NCBI RefSeq assembly: GCF_900103365.1
Contig: NZ_LT629703.1
Span: 496,001-560,000 of the forward strand
DNA from: Afipia sp. GAS231
Lineage (GTDB): Bacteria; Pseudomonadota; Alphaproteobacteria; Rhizobiales; Xanthobacteraceae
Direction of reading: 5' to 3'
Length of the DNA stretch: 64,000 nt
A program made the position numbers and the translations under genes. Below the pieces are notes generated by a model, which did no database searches, was not told the origin of the DNA, and worked only from the letters and a program-made list of their open reading frames with translations. Below, piece by piece: positions 24,232-32,855 of this stretch (the first letter of the stretch is position 1; each line of letters opens with the position of its first letter).

Positions 24232-25354
24232 GTTAAACCTCCAAGTTGCTCTGTAGGGAAGGTTCCGGATCCGCCGGGTGTCAGACACCCTAAGGTTGGT
24301 TCCCTTAATCCCTGAAACCCGCTTAGTCGCTTCGCGCCTTCGGACACTCCCGCTTTGACGCGAGGGACTTAAGCGAACCACCTAACGGGACGACCTCGGG
24401 ATGCCCCCCTCCGTCGCGTCATCACAATTACCGAGGACTTCTGCACACGCAACAAAGGAACCACTCGGAACACCCTGACTCGGCCCCTTTTCCAATGGGT
24501 GTTGCACAAATAACACGCAACCGTGATCGAACTTTCCTCGCAACATATTGTTATTAATCGTTATTTTTGAATAGTTCCATTTGGCGCGTGAATAGCTGCC
24601 GCGGACACCGGTCAGCCGGCTTTCCCCATCCGAGGGCCTCATTGGATCGAATCGAATGGACCAAAACCCCGAATCTCCGCCGGCAAATCGCCACACATTA
24701 TAAGGGCCGCAATCGATGATGCCGGCGGACCGATCCGGCAGGCGCCCGATCCACTCCTCGGGAGACCGTATCAACGGCCGTCAGCCACCTGCCCGTTTCC
24801 GGGCAGCCATCGCGGCGGCCATCAGTGATCTGCTGAACCGCCGGTAAAGTTGCGAGACTGTCATTTTCTCGGGATCGAAATGTGTTTCGATGACGTGCAA
24901 GCCATCGCGCGAGATCGAATCGACGTCGCGATAGCCGAAACGGCCGCTCGCGCGAACGGCATCAAGGCCACGCCTGAATCGCCACGCACCCTATAAAAAC
25001 AGGGGTTCGCGATGTTTCGACGTTTCAACGATGAAACTCGGCGGAGACGCGCTGTCGCTTCGCTTCTGTCATCAAGATGCATTGTGACGGAACCGTATCC
25101 GGTCCGTCTTCCCGGCGTCGCGGCTGATCGCAGGAGACGCGCGGGCCACTTTTCGTAGGCGCGGGCATTCGCATGAAGCGATGCCTGGCTCGCCGCAACG
25201 CTTACATCCCAGAACGTCGTTGCTTGAAAGTGGCGACGCCGAAGGTCATCGGTCGACGCGATAGACCTCCCTGCGCTCCTGCGGAGCTTCGGGAGACACC
25301 CTTCGTCCATTGAGCAGGTGTGGCCTGCCACCCGAAGCCCGTCAGGGCGAAGGG
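24232..25354. other. 1.1-kb region without a recognised gene
   Basis: This holds the porin promoter and 5' leader. AT-rich stretches near 24535-24580 could contain promoter elements. Minus-strand frames of 130 and 156 codons at 24382-24774 and 24861-25331 have odd composition (Arg/Ser-rich) and no recognisable motif, so I do not call them. Confidence 0.5.
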
Positions 25355-25446
25355 TGGCGGAGAGGAAGGGATTCGAACCCTTGATACAACTTTCGCCGTA
25401 TGGCGCTTTAGCAAAGCGCTGCCTTCAGCCACTCGGCCACCTCTCC
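25355..25446 (-). tRNA. tRNA-Ser (GCU anticodon)
   Basis: On the minus strand the 7-bp acceptor stem GGAGAGG/CCTCTCC closes a serine-type tRNA with a long variable arm. The anticodon arm GCGCT-TTGCTAA-AGCGC gives anticodon GCT, which reads AGC/AGU. The T arm contains GGTTCGAATCC and the 3' CCA is encoded (25355-25357). The length of 92 nt is normal for tRNA-Ser. Confidence 0.95.
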
Positions 25447-25646
25447 GGTGCCGGTCTTATGACTCGAATCCACCGGAAGGGTCAAACCGGAAGGCATGCG
25501 CCAACTGATTTTGTTTACGAAATCGCCGGAACAGCCGCTAACAACGAACCTGTGGCCCGAAGACCTGGCCGTCTGGGCAATCCTGCGCGTGAGCGGCTTT
25601 CTGCCAACGGTCGGACGGCAGAATCGGCCGAACCGACGCAAACTTG

Positions 25647-25913
25647 CTAGTGCGTGGTCATCCAGGCCCGCGCTTCGCGCTGAGCGGCGGCGATCTCGGC
25701 ATCCGACATCATCTCGGCGACCTCGCGGCGCATGGAGATCGCGTCAGAGCGACCTTTCAGGGCTGCGAGATTGAACCATTTGTGGGCCGCCACCAGGTTG
25801 ACGACGCCGGAACGGCCGCTCGCCCAGTAAAGGCCGCGCTCGAACAGCACGTCCGGAATTGCGGTGGCTTCCACCGGCGTTGCGCTATCCAGATCAAAGT
25901 GCCCCTGAAACAT
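25647..25913 (-). CDS. Small Sel1-like repeat protein
   Basis: The 88-residue product has one Sel1/TPR-like unit: 'DVLFERGLYWASGRSG..NLVAAHKWFNLAALKG' followed by a helix rich in Met/Arg ('AISMRREVAEMMSDAEIAAAQREARAW'). The phrase 'AAHKWFNLAA' is typical of Sel1 repeats. ATG 25913 is preceded by a GGGAGA site. It stands alone, 200 bp from the tRNA gene. Sel1 units usually mediate protein contacts; the role is unknown. Confidence 0.75.
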   Translation of the reverse strand: MFQGHFDLDSATPVEATAIPDVLFERGLYWASGRSGVVNLVAAHKWFNLAALKGRSDAISMRREVAEMMSDAEIAAAQREARAWMTTH

Positions 25914-26431
25914 CCCCGTCTCCCGTTTTTGTTGTTGGCCGCCCTCTCCCGAGCGCGGCCCCTGCCCACTATCTGACGTCCCGTTATTCCCGCGCACGAT
26001 CTTGTCGTGCGCCAGCCGTTTCCCGGTCTGTTGTTGGGATCATCATGACCGCTAAAATTTGAAGGGCAGTTTAAGGTTCGCGATGAACGGGATGTAAACG
26101 CGCACACTGCACGTTCGATTAAGGAATCGCAGAAGTGCCTGTGCTGCAGCGACAAGTCAGCGATCGTGAAGTTCGGTTTACCCTGCCGCTTGGGACAACG
26201 ATAACCATTGCGCCAACGTGATGCGGTTATCTCTACCGATACCGGCCGGCGATGCGCGTTACGCGCGGCGGTGATTCCAAACGCTCGTTGAAGGGCACCA
26301 CGATCGGGCTGTGACGGCACGCGGCCATCGAGACCCAACGGTCGGCACCGTTGCGAACGATCGAAGATGATTCTGGAAAGGATGAAGCCAGGCGCAGCGA
26401 GCGCGGGCTTGAAGACATTCCGGGAAGCAAG

Positions 26432-26500
26432 CGTTCCGGGAAACGGGGACGTTCCTGGGAACGGCGCGTTCCCGGGAACGGGGCGTTCCGGGGAACGAGG
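26432..26500. repeat. Four tandem 17-18-bp palindromic units
   Basis: Units begin with CGTTCC at 26432, 26450, 26467 and 26484. Each is an inverted repeat of the form CGTTCC(C/T/G)GGGAACG, so any unit can form a hairpin or bind a dimeric protein. The surrounding 25914-26779 interval has no gene I can support. Confidence 0.8.
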
Positions 26501-26779
26501 GCGTCGGCGAACACGTCAGGACCAGATTTCAGTCCGGGCTTTGGCCCGGTGAAATTGCGGACCGGAAGATCCGCACCGAACGAAGAAAACCTGTTTCTTC
26601 TGCCGGATCGTTTTTGAGAGAGCGAACTCTTTCGAAATACGATCCAGCCGTTTGACCTGATGTCTCGCCGACACCCTCTTTCGTCGACCAGAGCCTTTGG
26701 ACTTCAATCTTGCGATTTCGTCCCGGGGCTCGTGTGACGTGCCGGCATCAAGCCGCCGGCAATTTTGTCAGAAGCGAAG

Positions 26780-26878
26780 TTACTTCTTCTTGGAGACCTT
26801 CTTGGTCTTCTTCGCAGTCTTCTTCACTGCGCTCTTCGCCTTCTTCGCCTTCTTTGCCTTCTTAGCTTTCTTGGCCAT
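26780..26878 (-). CDS. 32-residue lysine/alanine-rich basic peptide
   Basis: ATG at 26878 is preceded by GGAGGG, and the ORF of 32 codons ends in TAA. The product is built from KKA triplets: it starts 'MAKKAKKAKKAKKAK', has 'SAVKKTAKKTKK' and ends 'VSKKK'. It resembles the tails of histone H1-like or AlgP-type proteins and probably binds nucleic acid. No terminator or partner gene is evident. It is an independent short gene rather than the end of a longer one, since the ribosome site is strong. Confidence 0.7.
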   Translation of the reverse strand: MAKKAKKAKKAKKAKSAVKKTAKKTKKVSKKK

Positions 26879-27486
26879 GTTGCCCTCCTGATGTTAGTGA
26901 GATGGCTTAATCGCTGCGTGCACTCGGGAATCGAAATGCACTACATCCCGAATACACCAACGCATTCAAAAAAACAGCGTCTCGCTTAAGGAAGTGTTGA
27001 CGCAGCGATCCGGGAGCGTGCGAGGCGCTTCTCTCGGCAGCACCAAGGTCTCCGCGCTCGTCGATGCAAAAATCGGCTCAGCCGCCGACATTTCCATTTG
27101 TCAATGTTGCAGCAAACACTATTACTGCAGATGTTTCCTGTATTCTCGCTCGCAACTGCCGATGCGCGATCGATGTCATCGCGACTCACTGTTGACGCAA
27201 AAAAGCCGCCGGCACGGACTCTGAGTCGCAATTTTTGGCAATAAAAAAATTTTCGTGGCCACAGCGTTGGCGTCTCATCGGTGCTCGCCAAAACCGAATT
27301 TCTGGGCGAATCGCGGCGACCGATTCGCAAGAGGCACTTCCGGTCGCGACGACGGATTTTGGATCGTGACCGACGATCGACGCCCGCTCACGCGCATCGA
27401 TCGCGACATTCGGCGACGACAAAGTTCTTCCGGGTGACGACACGGTCGCACCGAAGTCGCGACGAAGTCGTCCCGTTACGGGACGC
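26879..27486. other. 600-bp gap without a recognised gene
   Basis: The stretch upstream of the lysine-rich peptide and downstream of gatB contains an A/T tract near 27240-27258 and many TCGCGAC-like words between 27330 and 27470. Frames here have no recognisable product. It probably includes the promoter of the small peptide and the 3' end of the gat transcript. Confidence 0.45.
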
Positions 27487-28971
27487 TCAGATGCCGAGCT
27501 TCGCTTTCAGGAGATCGTTCACGGCCTGCGGGTTGGCCTTGCCGCCGGACGACTTCATTACCTGGCCGACGAACCAGCCGGCGAGCTGCGGCCTGGCTTT
27601 CGCCTGAGCAACCTTGTCGGGATTAGCCGCGATGATGTCGTCGACCACCTTCTCGATCGCGCCCAGGTCCGTGACCTGCTTCATGCCGCGCGTCTCGACC
27701 AGCTCGCGCGGGTCGCCGCCTTCCTGCCAGACGATCTCGAACAGATCCTTTGCGATCTTTCCGGAGATCGTGCCTTCGCCGATCAGGCCGACGATGGCGC
27801 CGAGTTGCTCCGCGGAAACCGGCGAGCCCGTAATATCCCGGCCTTCCTTGTTGAGACGCCCGAACAGTTCGTTGATCACCCAGTTGGCGGCGAGCTTGCC
27901 GTCGCGGGCCTTGTCGGCAAGTGCGGCCAGCACGGTTTCATAGAAGTCGGCGCTCTCGCGCTCGGCCACCAGCACACTCGCGTCATAGGGCGACAGTCCG
28001 AAGGCGTCGATGAAGCGGGCCTTCTTCTGGTCCGGCAGTTCCGGCAGACCCGCCTTGAGTTCGTCGACATAGGCCTGGCTGAATTCGAGCGGCAGCAGGT
28101 CGGGATCGGGGAAATAGCGGTAGTCGTGCGCCTCTTCCTTGGAGCGCAACGACCGCGTCTCGCCCTTGTCGGGATCGTACAGCCGGGTTTCCTGGTCGAT
28201 GGTGCCGCCATCCTCGATGATTTCGATCTGGCGCCGCGCTTCATACTCGATCGCCTGACCCATGAAGGTGATCGAGTTCATGTTCTTGATCTCGCAGCGG
28301 GTGCCGAGCGGCCCGCCCGGCTTGCGCACGGAGACGTTGACGTCGGCGCGCAAGCTACCCTTCTCCATGTCGCCGTCGCAGGTGCCGAGATAGCGCAGGA
28401 TCGAGCGCAGTTTGGTCACATAGGCCTTGGCCTGCTCGGCGTCGCGGATATCAGGCTTGGAGACGATCTCCATCAGCGCCACGCCGCACCGGTTGAGGTC
28501 GACATAGGACATGGTCGGCGACTGGTCGTGCAGTAACTTGCCGGCATCCTGCTCCAGATGCAGCCGCTCGATGCCGATGGTGGCGGTCTTGCCGCCGTCG
28601 AGCTCGACCTCGACCACGCCCTCGCCGACGACCGGCGACTTGTACTGGCTGATCTGATAGCCCTGCGGCGAATCCGCATAGAAGTAGTTCTTGCGGTCGA
28701 ACACCGAGCGCAGGTTGATCTGCGCGTTCAGGCCGAGCCCGGTCCGGACAGCCTGCCTGACGCATTCCTCGTTGATGACAGGCAGCATGCCCGGCATCGC
28801 CGCATCGACCAGCGAGACATGGGTGTTCGGCTCGCCGCCGAATTCGGTCGAGGCGCCGGAGAACAGTTTTGAATTGGAAGTGACCTGGGCATGGACTTCC
28901 AGCCCGATTACCATTTCCCAATCGCCCGTGGCGCCCTTGATCAGCTTTGTCGGTTTGACCGATACGTTCAT
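27487..28971 (-). CDS. gatB: Asp-tRNA(Asn)/Glu-tRNA(Gln) amidotransferase subunit B
   Basis: The 494-residue subunit phosphorylates and transamidates mischarged Glu-tRNA(Gln) and Asp-tRNA(Asn) using ammonia from GatA. It has '[22 protein letters not shown]', '[17 protein letters not shown]' and '[15 protein letters not shown]', followed by the C-terminal YqeY-like tail. ATG 28971 makes an ATGA overlap with the upstream small gene; 494 residues is the family length. The extra 14 codons upstream in frame are not conserved-looking. Confidence 0.96.
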   Translation of the reverse strand: MNVSVKPTKLIKGATGDWEMVIGLEVHAQVTSNSKLFSGASTEFGGEPNTHVSLVDAAMPGMLPVINEECVRQAVRTGLGLNAQINLRSVFDRKNYFYADSPQGYQISQYKSPVVGEGVVEVELDGGKTATIGIERLHLEQDAGKLLHDQSPTMSYVDLNRCGVALMEIVSKPDIRDAEQAKAYVTKLRSILRYLGTCDGDMEKGSLRADVNVSVRKPGGPLGTRCEIKNMNSITFMGQAIEYEARRQIEIIEDGGTIDQETRLYDPDKGETRSLRSKEEAHDYRYFPDPDLLPLEFSQAYVDELKAGLPELPDQKKARFIDAFGLSPYDASVLVAERESADFYETVLAALADKARDGKLAANWVINELFGRLNKEGRDITGSPVSAEQLGAIVGLIGEGTISGKIAKDLFEIVWQEGGDPRELVETRGMKQVTDLGAIEKVVDDIIAANPDKVAQAKARPQLAGWFVGQVMKSSGGKANPQAVNDLLKAKLGI

Positions 28972-29261
28972 GCTTTTCCACTCCCGAGCAGCGCGGACAC
29001 GATCCGCTCCCATTCGGCTTCCAGAGAATCCTTGGCCACCGGCTGGCCGGCCTGGCGGTACCAGTAACCGGCATTGCCGAGATCGCCCTCGACCCGATGC
29101 AGATAGGCATGGACCCAGGCTGCGTCAGCGCCGGCTTCGTCCTGCACAATCTTGTGCGCCTGGTCCCACTGGCCCTTGGCAGCCCACCACAAACCCGCGA
29201 GCGGCGGTTCCAGGCCCGGTGCCGGTGCGGTGTCCGACAAACTGGCGCGGAAATCCGTCAT
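28968..29261 (-). CDS. Conserved small protein between gatA and gatB
   Basis: The 97-residue product contains '[24 protein letters not shown]' and '[24 protein letters not shown]', which looks like one helical hairpin pair of TPR character with many Trp. It starts 2 bp after the gatA stop and ends in an ATGA overlap with gatB, so it is translated in the operon. I do not know its function; its position suggests a role tied to the amidotransferase or simple co-expression. Confidence 0.8.
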   Translation of the reverse strand: MTDFRASLSDTAPAPGLEPPLAGLWWAAKGQWDQAHKIVQDEAGADAAWVHAYLHRVEGDLGNAGYWYRQAGQPVAKDSLEAEWERIVSALLGSGKA

Positions 29262-29263
29262 CG

Positions 29264-30739
29264 CTACCACCAGCGCTCCGGCGTGAACCGGCCGGCTTCC
29301 TTTTCGATCACCTCGCCGAGCGAGAACAGCGTCTCCTCGTCGAAGGGACGGCCAATCAGTTGCAGTCCGAGCGGCAGGCCCTGAGCGTCCTTGCCGGCGG
29401 GCACCGCGATGCCCGGCAGGCCCGCCATGTTCACGGTCACCGTAAAAATGTCGTTGAGATACATCTCGACCGGATCGGCGCCGCCCTTTTCGCCGATGCC
29501 GAAGGCCGCCGAGGGAGTAGCCGGCGTCAGGATCGCGTTGACGCCCTTGGCGAAGCAATCCTCAAAGTCCTTCTTGATCAGCGTGCGGACTTTTTGCGCG
29601 CGCAGGTAATAGGCGTCGTAGTAGCCTGCCGAGAGCACATAGGTGCCGATCATGACGCGGCGGCGCACTTCGGCGCCAAAACCTTCGGCGCGGGTGTTCT
29701 CGTACATTTCGCCGATCGAGCGGCCGGGCACGCGAAGCCCGTATCGCACGCCGTCGTAGCGCGCGAGATTCGACGAGGCTTCCGCCGGCGCCACGATGTA
29801 ATAGGCCGGCAGCGCGTATTTGGTGTGCGGCAGCGACACCTCGACCAGTTCGGCGCCAGCCGCCTTCAGCCAGTTGGCACCCTCGCTCCAGAGCTTTTCG
29901 ATTTCCGCCGGCATGCCGTCGAGGCGGTATTCCTTGGGAATGCCGATCTTCATGCCCTTCACGGATTTGCCGATCGCGGCCTCATAGTCCGGCACCGCGC
30001 GATCGACCGAGGTGGTGTCCTTGGGATCGTGGCCCGCCATCGAGCGCATCAGGATCGCGGCATCGCGCGTGGTGCGCGCGATCGGACCGGCCTGGTCGAG
30101 CGAGGACGCGAATGCGACGATGCCCCAGCGCGAGCAGCGGCCATAGGTCGGCTTGACGCCGACGGTTGCGGTAAACGCCGCCGGCTGGCGGATCGAGCCG
30201 CCGGTGTCGGTCGCGGTCGCACCCATGCACAGCAGTGCGGCTACCGCAGACGCCGATCCGCCGGAAGAGCCGCCCGGCACCAGCGTGGTGTTGGAGCCCT
30301 CACGCCGCCACGGATTGGTAACCGGGCCGAAGCACGAGGTCTCGTTCGACGAGCCCATGGCGAATTCGTCGTTGTTGAGCTTGCCGAGCATCACGGCGCC
30401 ATCGCGCCAGAGCTGTGAGGTCACCGTCGACTCGTAGGGCGGCACGAAATTGCTGAGGATTTTCGAGCACGCGGTGGTGCGCACGTCCTTGGTCGCGAAC
30501 AGATCCTTGATACCGAGCGGAATACCGGCCAGCGGTCCACCCTCGCCCTTGGCGATTTTGGCGTCGACCGCCCGCGCCATGTCGCGGGCTTGATCCGGCG
30601 TCTCCAGGATGTAAGCATTGAGCACACGCGCCGCCTCGATCGCGGAAAGATGCGCGTCGGTCAGTTCAAGCGAGGTGAAAGCCTTGCTCGCGAGGCCAGC
30701 TCGAGCCTCGGCGATCGTCATCGAAGTTAAATCGGTCAT
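29264..30739 (-). CDS. gatA: Asp-tRNA(Asn)/Glu-tRNA(Gln) amidotransferase subunit A
   Basis: The 491-residue amidase releases ammonia from glutamine for GatB. The Ser-cisSer-Lys triad lies in 'IKDLFATK' (Lys), '[13 protein letters not shown]' and '[13 protein letters not shown]' (nucleophilic Ser). Start overlaps the upstream small gene by ATGA. Order on the minus strand is gatC, small gene, gatA, small gene, gatB. Confidence 0.96.
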   Translation of the reverse strand: MTDLTSMTIAEARAGLASKAFTSLELTDAHLSAIEAARVLNAYILETPDQARDMARAVDAKIAKGEGGPLAGIPLGIKDLFATKDVRTTACSKILSNFVPPYESTVTSQLWRDGAVMLGKLNNDEFAMGSSNETSCFGPVTNPWRREGSNTTLVPGGSSGGSASAVAALLCMGATATDTGGSIRQPAAFTATVGVKPTYGRCSRWGIVAFASSLDQAGPIARTTRDAAILMRSMAGHDPKDTTSVDRAVPDYEAAIGKSVKGMKIGIPKEYRLDGMPAEIEKLWSEGANWLKAAGAELVEVSLPHTKYALPAYYIVAPAEASSNLARYDGVRYGLRVPGRSIGEMYENTRAEGFGAEVRRRVMIGTYVLSAGYYDAYYLRAQKVRTLIKKDFEDCFAKGVNAILTPATPSAAFGIGEKGGADPVEMYLNDIFTVTVNMAGLPGIAVPAGKDAQGLPLGLQLIGRPFDEETLFSLGEVIEKEAGRFTPERWW

Positions 30740-30942
30740 TTATTGATCGGGCTGCAGAAGAACGGGGAAAGCGTCTTGTCGTTGGCGGGGTCGTTAGCGC
30801 GGGCCTTGTCGGCGGCTTCGAGCTGATCGAGCACGGCGTCCATCGCCTTGTCGGGATCGGCGACCTTGCCCTGCCGCTCCATCGCGTCGACATAATTCAT
30901 GTAGGCTTGATAGGCCTTTTCATCGTCGCAGAGCATGCACAT
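30736..30942 (-). CDS. Small CMLC-motif protein in the gat operon
   Basis: The 68-residue product opens '[21 protein letters not shown]', with a Cys-X2-Cys pair, then a charged helix and a short tail ending 'FFCSPINK' with a third Cys. It overlaps the gatA start by 4 bp (ATGA) and follows gatC by 32 bp. The Cys pair suggests metal binding or redox chemistry, but no partner domain is present and I know no function. Confidence 0.78.
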   Translation of the reverse strand: MCMLCDDEKAYQAYMNYVDAMERQGKVADPDKAMDAVLDQLEAADKARANDPANDKTLSPFFCSPINK

Positions 30943-30974
30943 CGGATTTCCGATCTCAGACCTAAGAAAAAAAG

Positions 30975-31262
30975 TTACTCAACGACCTTCGGCACCAGGA
31001 AGAAGTGGTTCACGGTATCGGGCGCATTCCCCACCACGGCGTCGGCGATCTCGCCGTCATTGACCACGTCGGGGCGCTTTTTCATCTCCATCGGGGTCAC
31101 CGAGGTCATCGGTTCGACGCCGTCGACATTCACCTCGGAAAGCTGCTCCACGAAGGCGAGCATGGCGTTCAGCTCGCCCTGCAGATGGGGAACCTCGGCC
31201 TCGGTGACCGCAATCCGCGCCAGATGCGCGATGCGGCGTACGGTGGCGGCATCTACGGACAT
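30975..31262 (-). CDS. gatC: Asp-tRNA(Asn)/Glu-tRNA(Gln) amidotransferase subunit C
   Basis: The 95-residue subunit stabilises the GatAB complex. It starts '[19 protein letters not shown]' and includes '[22 protein letters not shown]', both standard for GatC. ATG 31262 was chosen over an upstream in-frame Met because it gives the conserved N-terminus. It is first in the gat operon. Confidence 0.95.
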   Translation of the reverse strand: MSVDAATVRRIAHLARIAVTEAEVPHLQGELNAMLAFVEQLSEVNVDGVEPMTSVTPMEMKKRPDVVNDGEIADAVVGNAPDTVNHFFLVPKVVE

Positions 31263-31550
31263 GAATATAGGCCTCAAACGGGGAAATCGCACCCGCCGTA
31301 TAGCAGACGCCGCTTTTGCGCCGCAACAGCCTGGAAATGCCGTCCAAGGCCTTTTCCGGACAAGGTTTTTTGCAAACGGGGCATTTCGGACCTGCGGCCG
31401 TTCCGCCTTGGGTAAGCAAACGGCCGTTCAAGGCCGATCACAAGATCGCGTGCGGACAGCCGGCCGACGAAACCATTTCGGTCGCCCGGCGTAGTCCTCC
31501 CGAAACAAACGGGGACTGTACTCGCGGCCAACCCAATTGGAGGCCATGTC

Positions 31551-31661
31551 ATGTCGACCCTCGAAAACGACAACGCCCATTCAGAAGGCTGGGACCCCGC
31601 TCTCTGGACCATCGGCACCGTGATCGGCGCCGCCATCCTCTACGTCGCCTGCCTGGCCTGA
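31551..31661 (+). CDS. 36-residue single-span membrane protein
   Basis: ATG 31551 has a GGAGG site 7 nt upstream. The product starts 'MSTLENDNAHSEGWDPALW' and ends in one hydrophobic helix ('TIGTVIGAAILYVACLA'), so only the C-terminus is in the membrane. A second tiny gene begins 13 bp downstream on the same strand. No function is known to me. Confidence 0.6.
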   Translation: MSTLENDNAHSEGWDPALWTIGTVIGAAILYVACLA

Positions 31662-31673
31662 CCGGAGAACACT

Positions 31674-31838
31674 GTGACGCAAGCCAAATTGCTGCAGGAA
31701 AAGGCCGAGATGTTCGAGCGCCGCGCCGAAACCGCGGCCGATCCGATCTCGAAGCATCATTACAAGGAAATGGCCGCGCATTACCGCTCGCTCGCCGTCG
31801 AACATCTCGACGTCAAGCGCGACGAACCGGCGCATTAA
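31674..31838 (+). CDS. 54-residue helical protein
   Basis: GTG 31674 follows a GGAGAA site. The product is a single amphipathic helical hairpin: 'AKLLQEKAEMFERRAETAADP' then 'HYKEMAAHYRSLAVEHLD', with no Cys and a charged tail. It ends in TAA and is probably co-transcribed with the 36-residue membrane protein. Similar short 'HYxxMAxxYRxLA' proteins are common in rhizobia, but I know no function. Confidence 0.6.
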   Translation: MTQAKLLQEKAEMFERRAETAADPISKHHYKEMAAHYRSLAVEHLDVKRDEPAH

Positions 31839-31975
31839 TCGCTGATCAAAACCGCTTTGACAGCGGGCGGCCGTCACCGCCTGCTGGCTTGCCATGCTCG
31901 ATCGCCACTTTGCAGCCCTTTCCCCATCCGCCATAACGTCTCTCCACCAAGACCAAGAAACCGGGGAGCGCAGGG

Positions 31976-32767
31976 ATGGATTTCATTGAGGCCAATGGCG
32001 TTGGGCTGCGCTGCGAGCTGACGGGCGTGGGCGAGCGGACGCTGGTGCTGGTGCACGAAATGGGCGGCTCGCTCGAAAGCTGGGATGACATAGCGCCCCG
32101 GTTTGCCGCTTCCCGCCGCGTGCTGCGCTATGACACCCGCGGCGCCGGACTGTCGCAGAAGGTACGCGGCGAACTCACGCTCGATACCATGGCCGACGAT
32201 ATCGCCGCACTTCTGGACACCTACGGTATCGCCGGCAGGGTGGCGCTGGCGGGTGTCGCCGTCGGCGGCGCGATCGCGCTGCATTTTGCCGCCCGGCACC
32301 CCACACGCACCAGCGCCGTCGTGGTCGGCAGCCCCGCCACCGGGATCGCGGCGGAGCGCCGCGTCCCTGCCCTCGAACGTCTGGCGAAAATCGAGGCCGC
32401 AGGCATGGCCTTTGCGGTCGAGGACTCCATGAACAACGGCTACGCCCCGGAGTTGCGCGGCGACCTCAAGCGTTTCGAGCGCTTCCGCAACCGCTGGCTC
32501 GGCAACGATCCCTCGAGCTACGCCACGATCTGGCGGATGCTGGCGAATGCCGACATGGAGAGCGAACTGGCCGCCCTGAGCGCGCCGGTGCTGGTGATCG
32601 GCGGCAGTCTCGATCGTGTGCGCCCGGCGGCGATGGCGGAAGGCACCGCCAAGACCATTCCCGGCGCGCGCTACGTCGAACTCCGCACCGGGCATTACAT
32701 GTCGGTGCAGACGCCGGACCTGATCTTCGAGGCCATCGACGACTTCCTGCGATCGGTCTCGGCCTGA
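31976..32767 (+). CDS. Alpha/beta-hydrolase homologue lacking the nucleophile
   Basis: The 263-residue protein has the alpha/beta-hydrolase layout of enol-lactonase-like enzymes: 'TLVLVHEMGGSLESW' (oxyanion region), 'RYDTRGAGLS', acid residue Asp213 in 'GGSLDRVRP' and His240 in 'RTGHYMS'. The nucleophile elbow reads G-V-A-V-G-G with Ala95 where Ser is expected. No neighbouring Ser or Cys replaces it. It may be a noncatalytic paralogue or use a different mechanism. No signal peptide. Confidence 0.85.
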   Translation: MDFIEANGVGLRCELTGVGERTLVLVHEMGGSLESWDDIAPRFAASRRVLRYDTRGAGLSQKVRGELTLDTMADDIAALLDTYGIAGRVALAGVAVGGAIALHFAARHPTRTSAVVVGSPATGIAAERRVPALERLAKIEAAGMAFAVEDSMNNGYAPELRGDLKRFERFRNRWLGNDPSSYATIWRMLANADMESELAALSAPVLVIGGSLDRVRPAAMAEGTAKTIPGARYVELRTGHYMSVQTPDLIFEAIDDFLRSVSA

Positions 32768-32855
32768 TCCCAACTAAAATATCGAAAACAACCCCATGCA
32801 CAGTAGCCGGCGGTCGCCGACATGGCGCACGGGAAGCTAAAGACACATCGTCGAA

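Noticed and set aside
24382-25331. Two minus-strand frames upstream of the porin
   Set aside because: Arg/Ser-rich composition, no ribosome sites and no motifs; they look like chance frames in GC-rich DNA.
26516-26707. A 63-codon frame downstream of the lysine-rich peptide
   Set aside because: It begins with a TTG lacking a ribosome site and resembles no protein I know.
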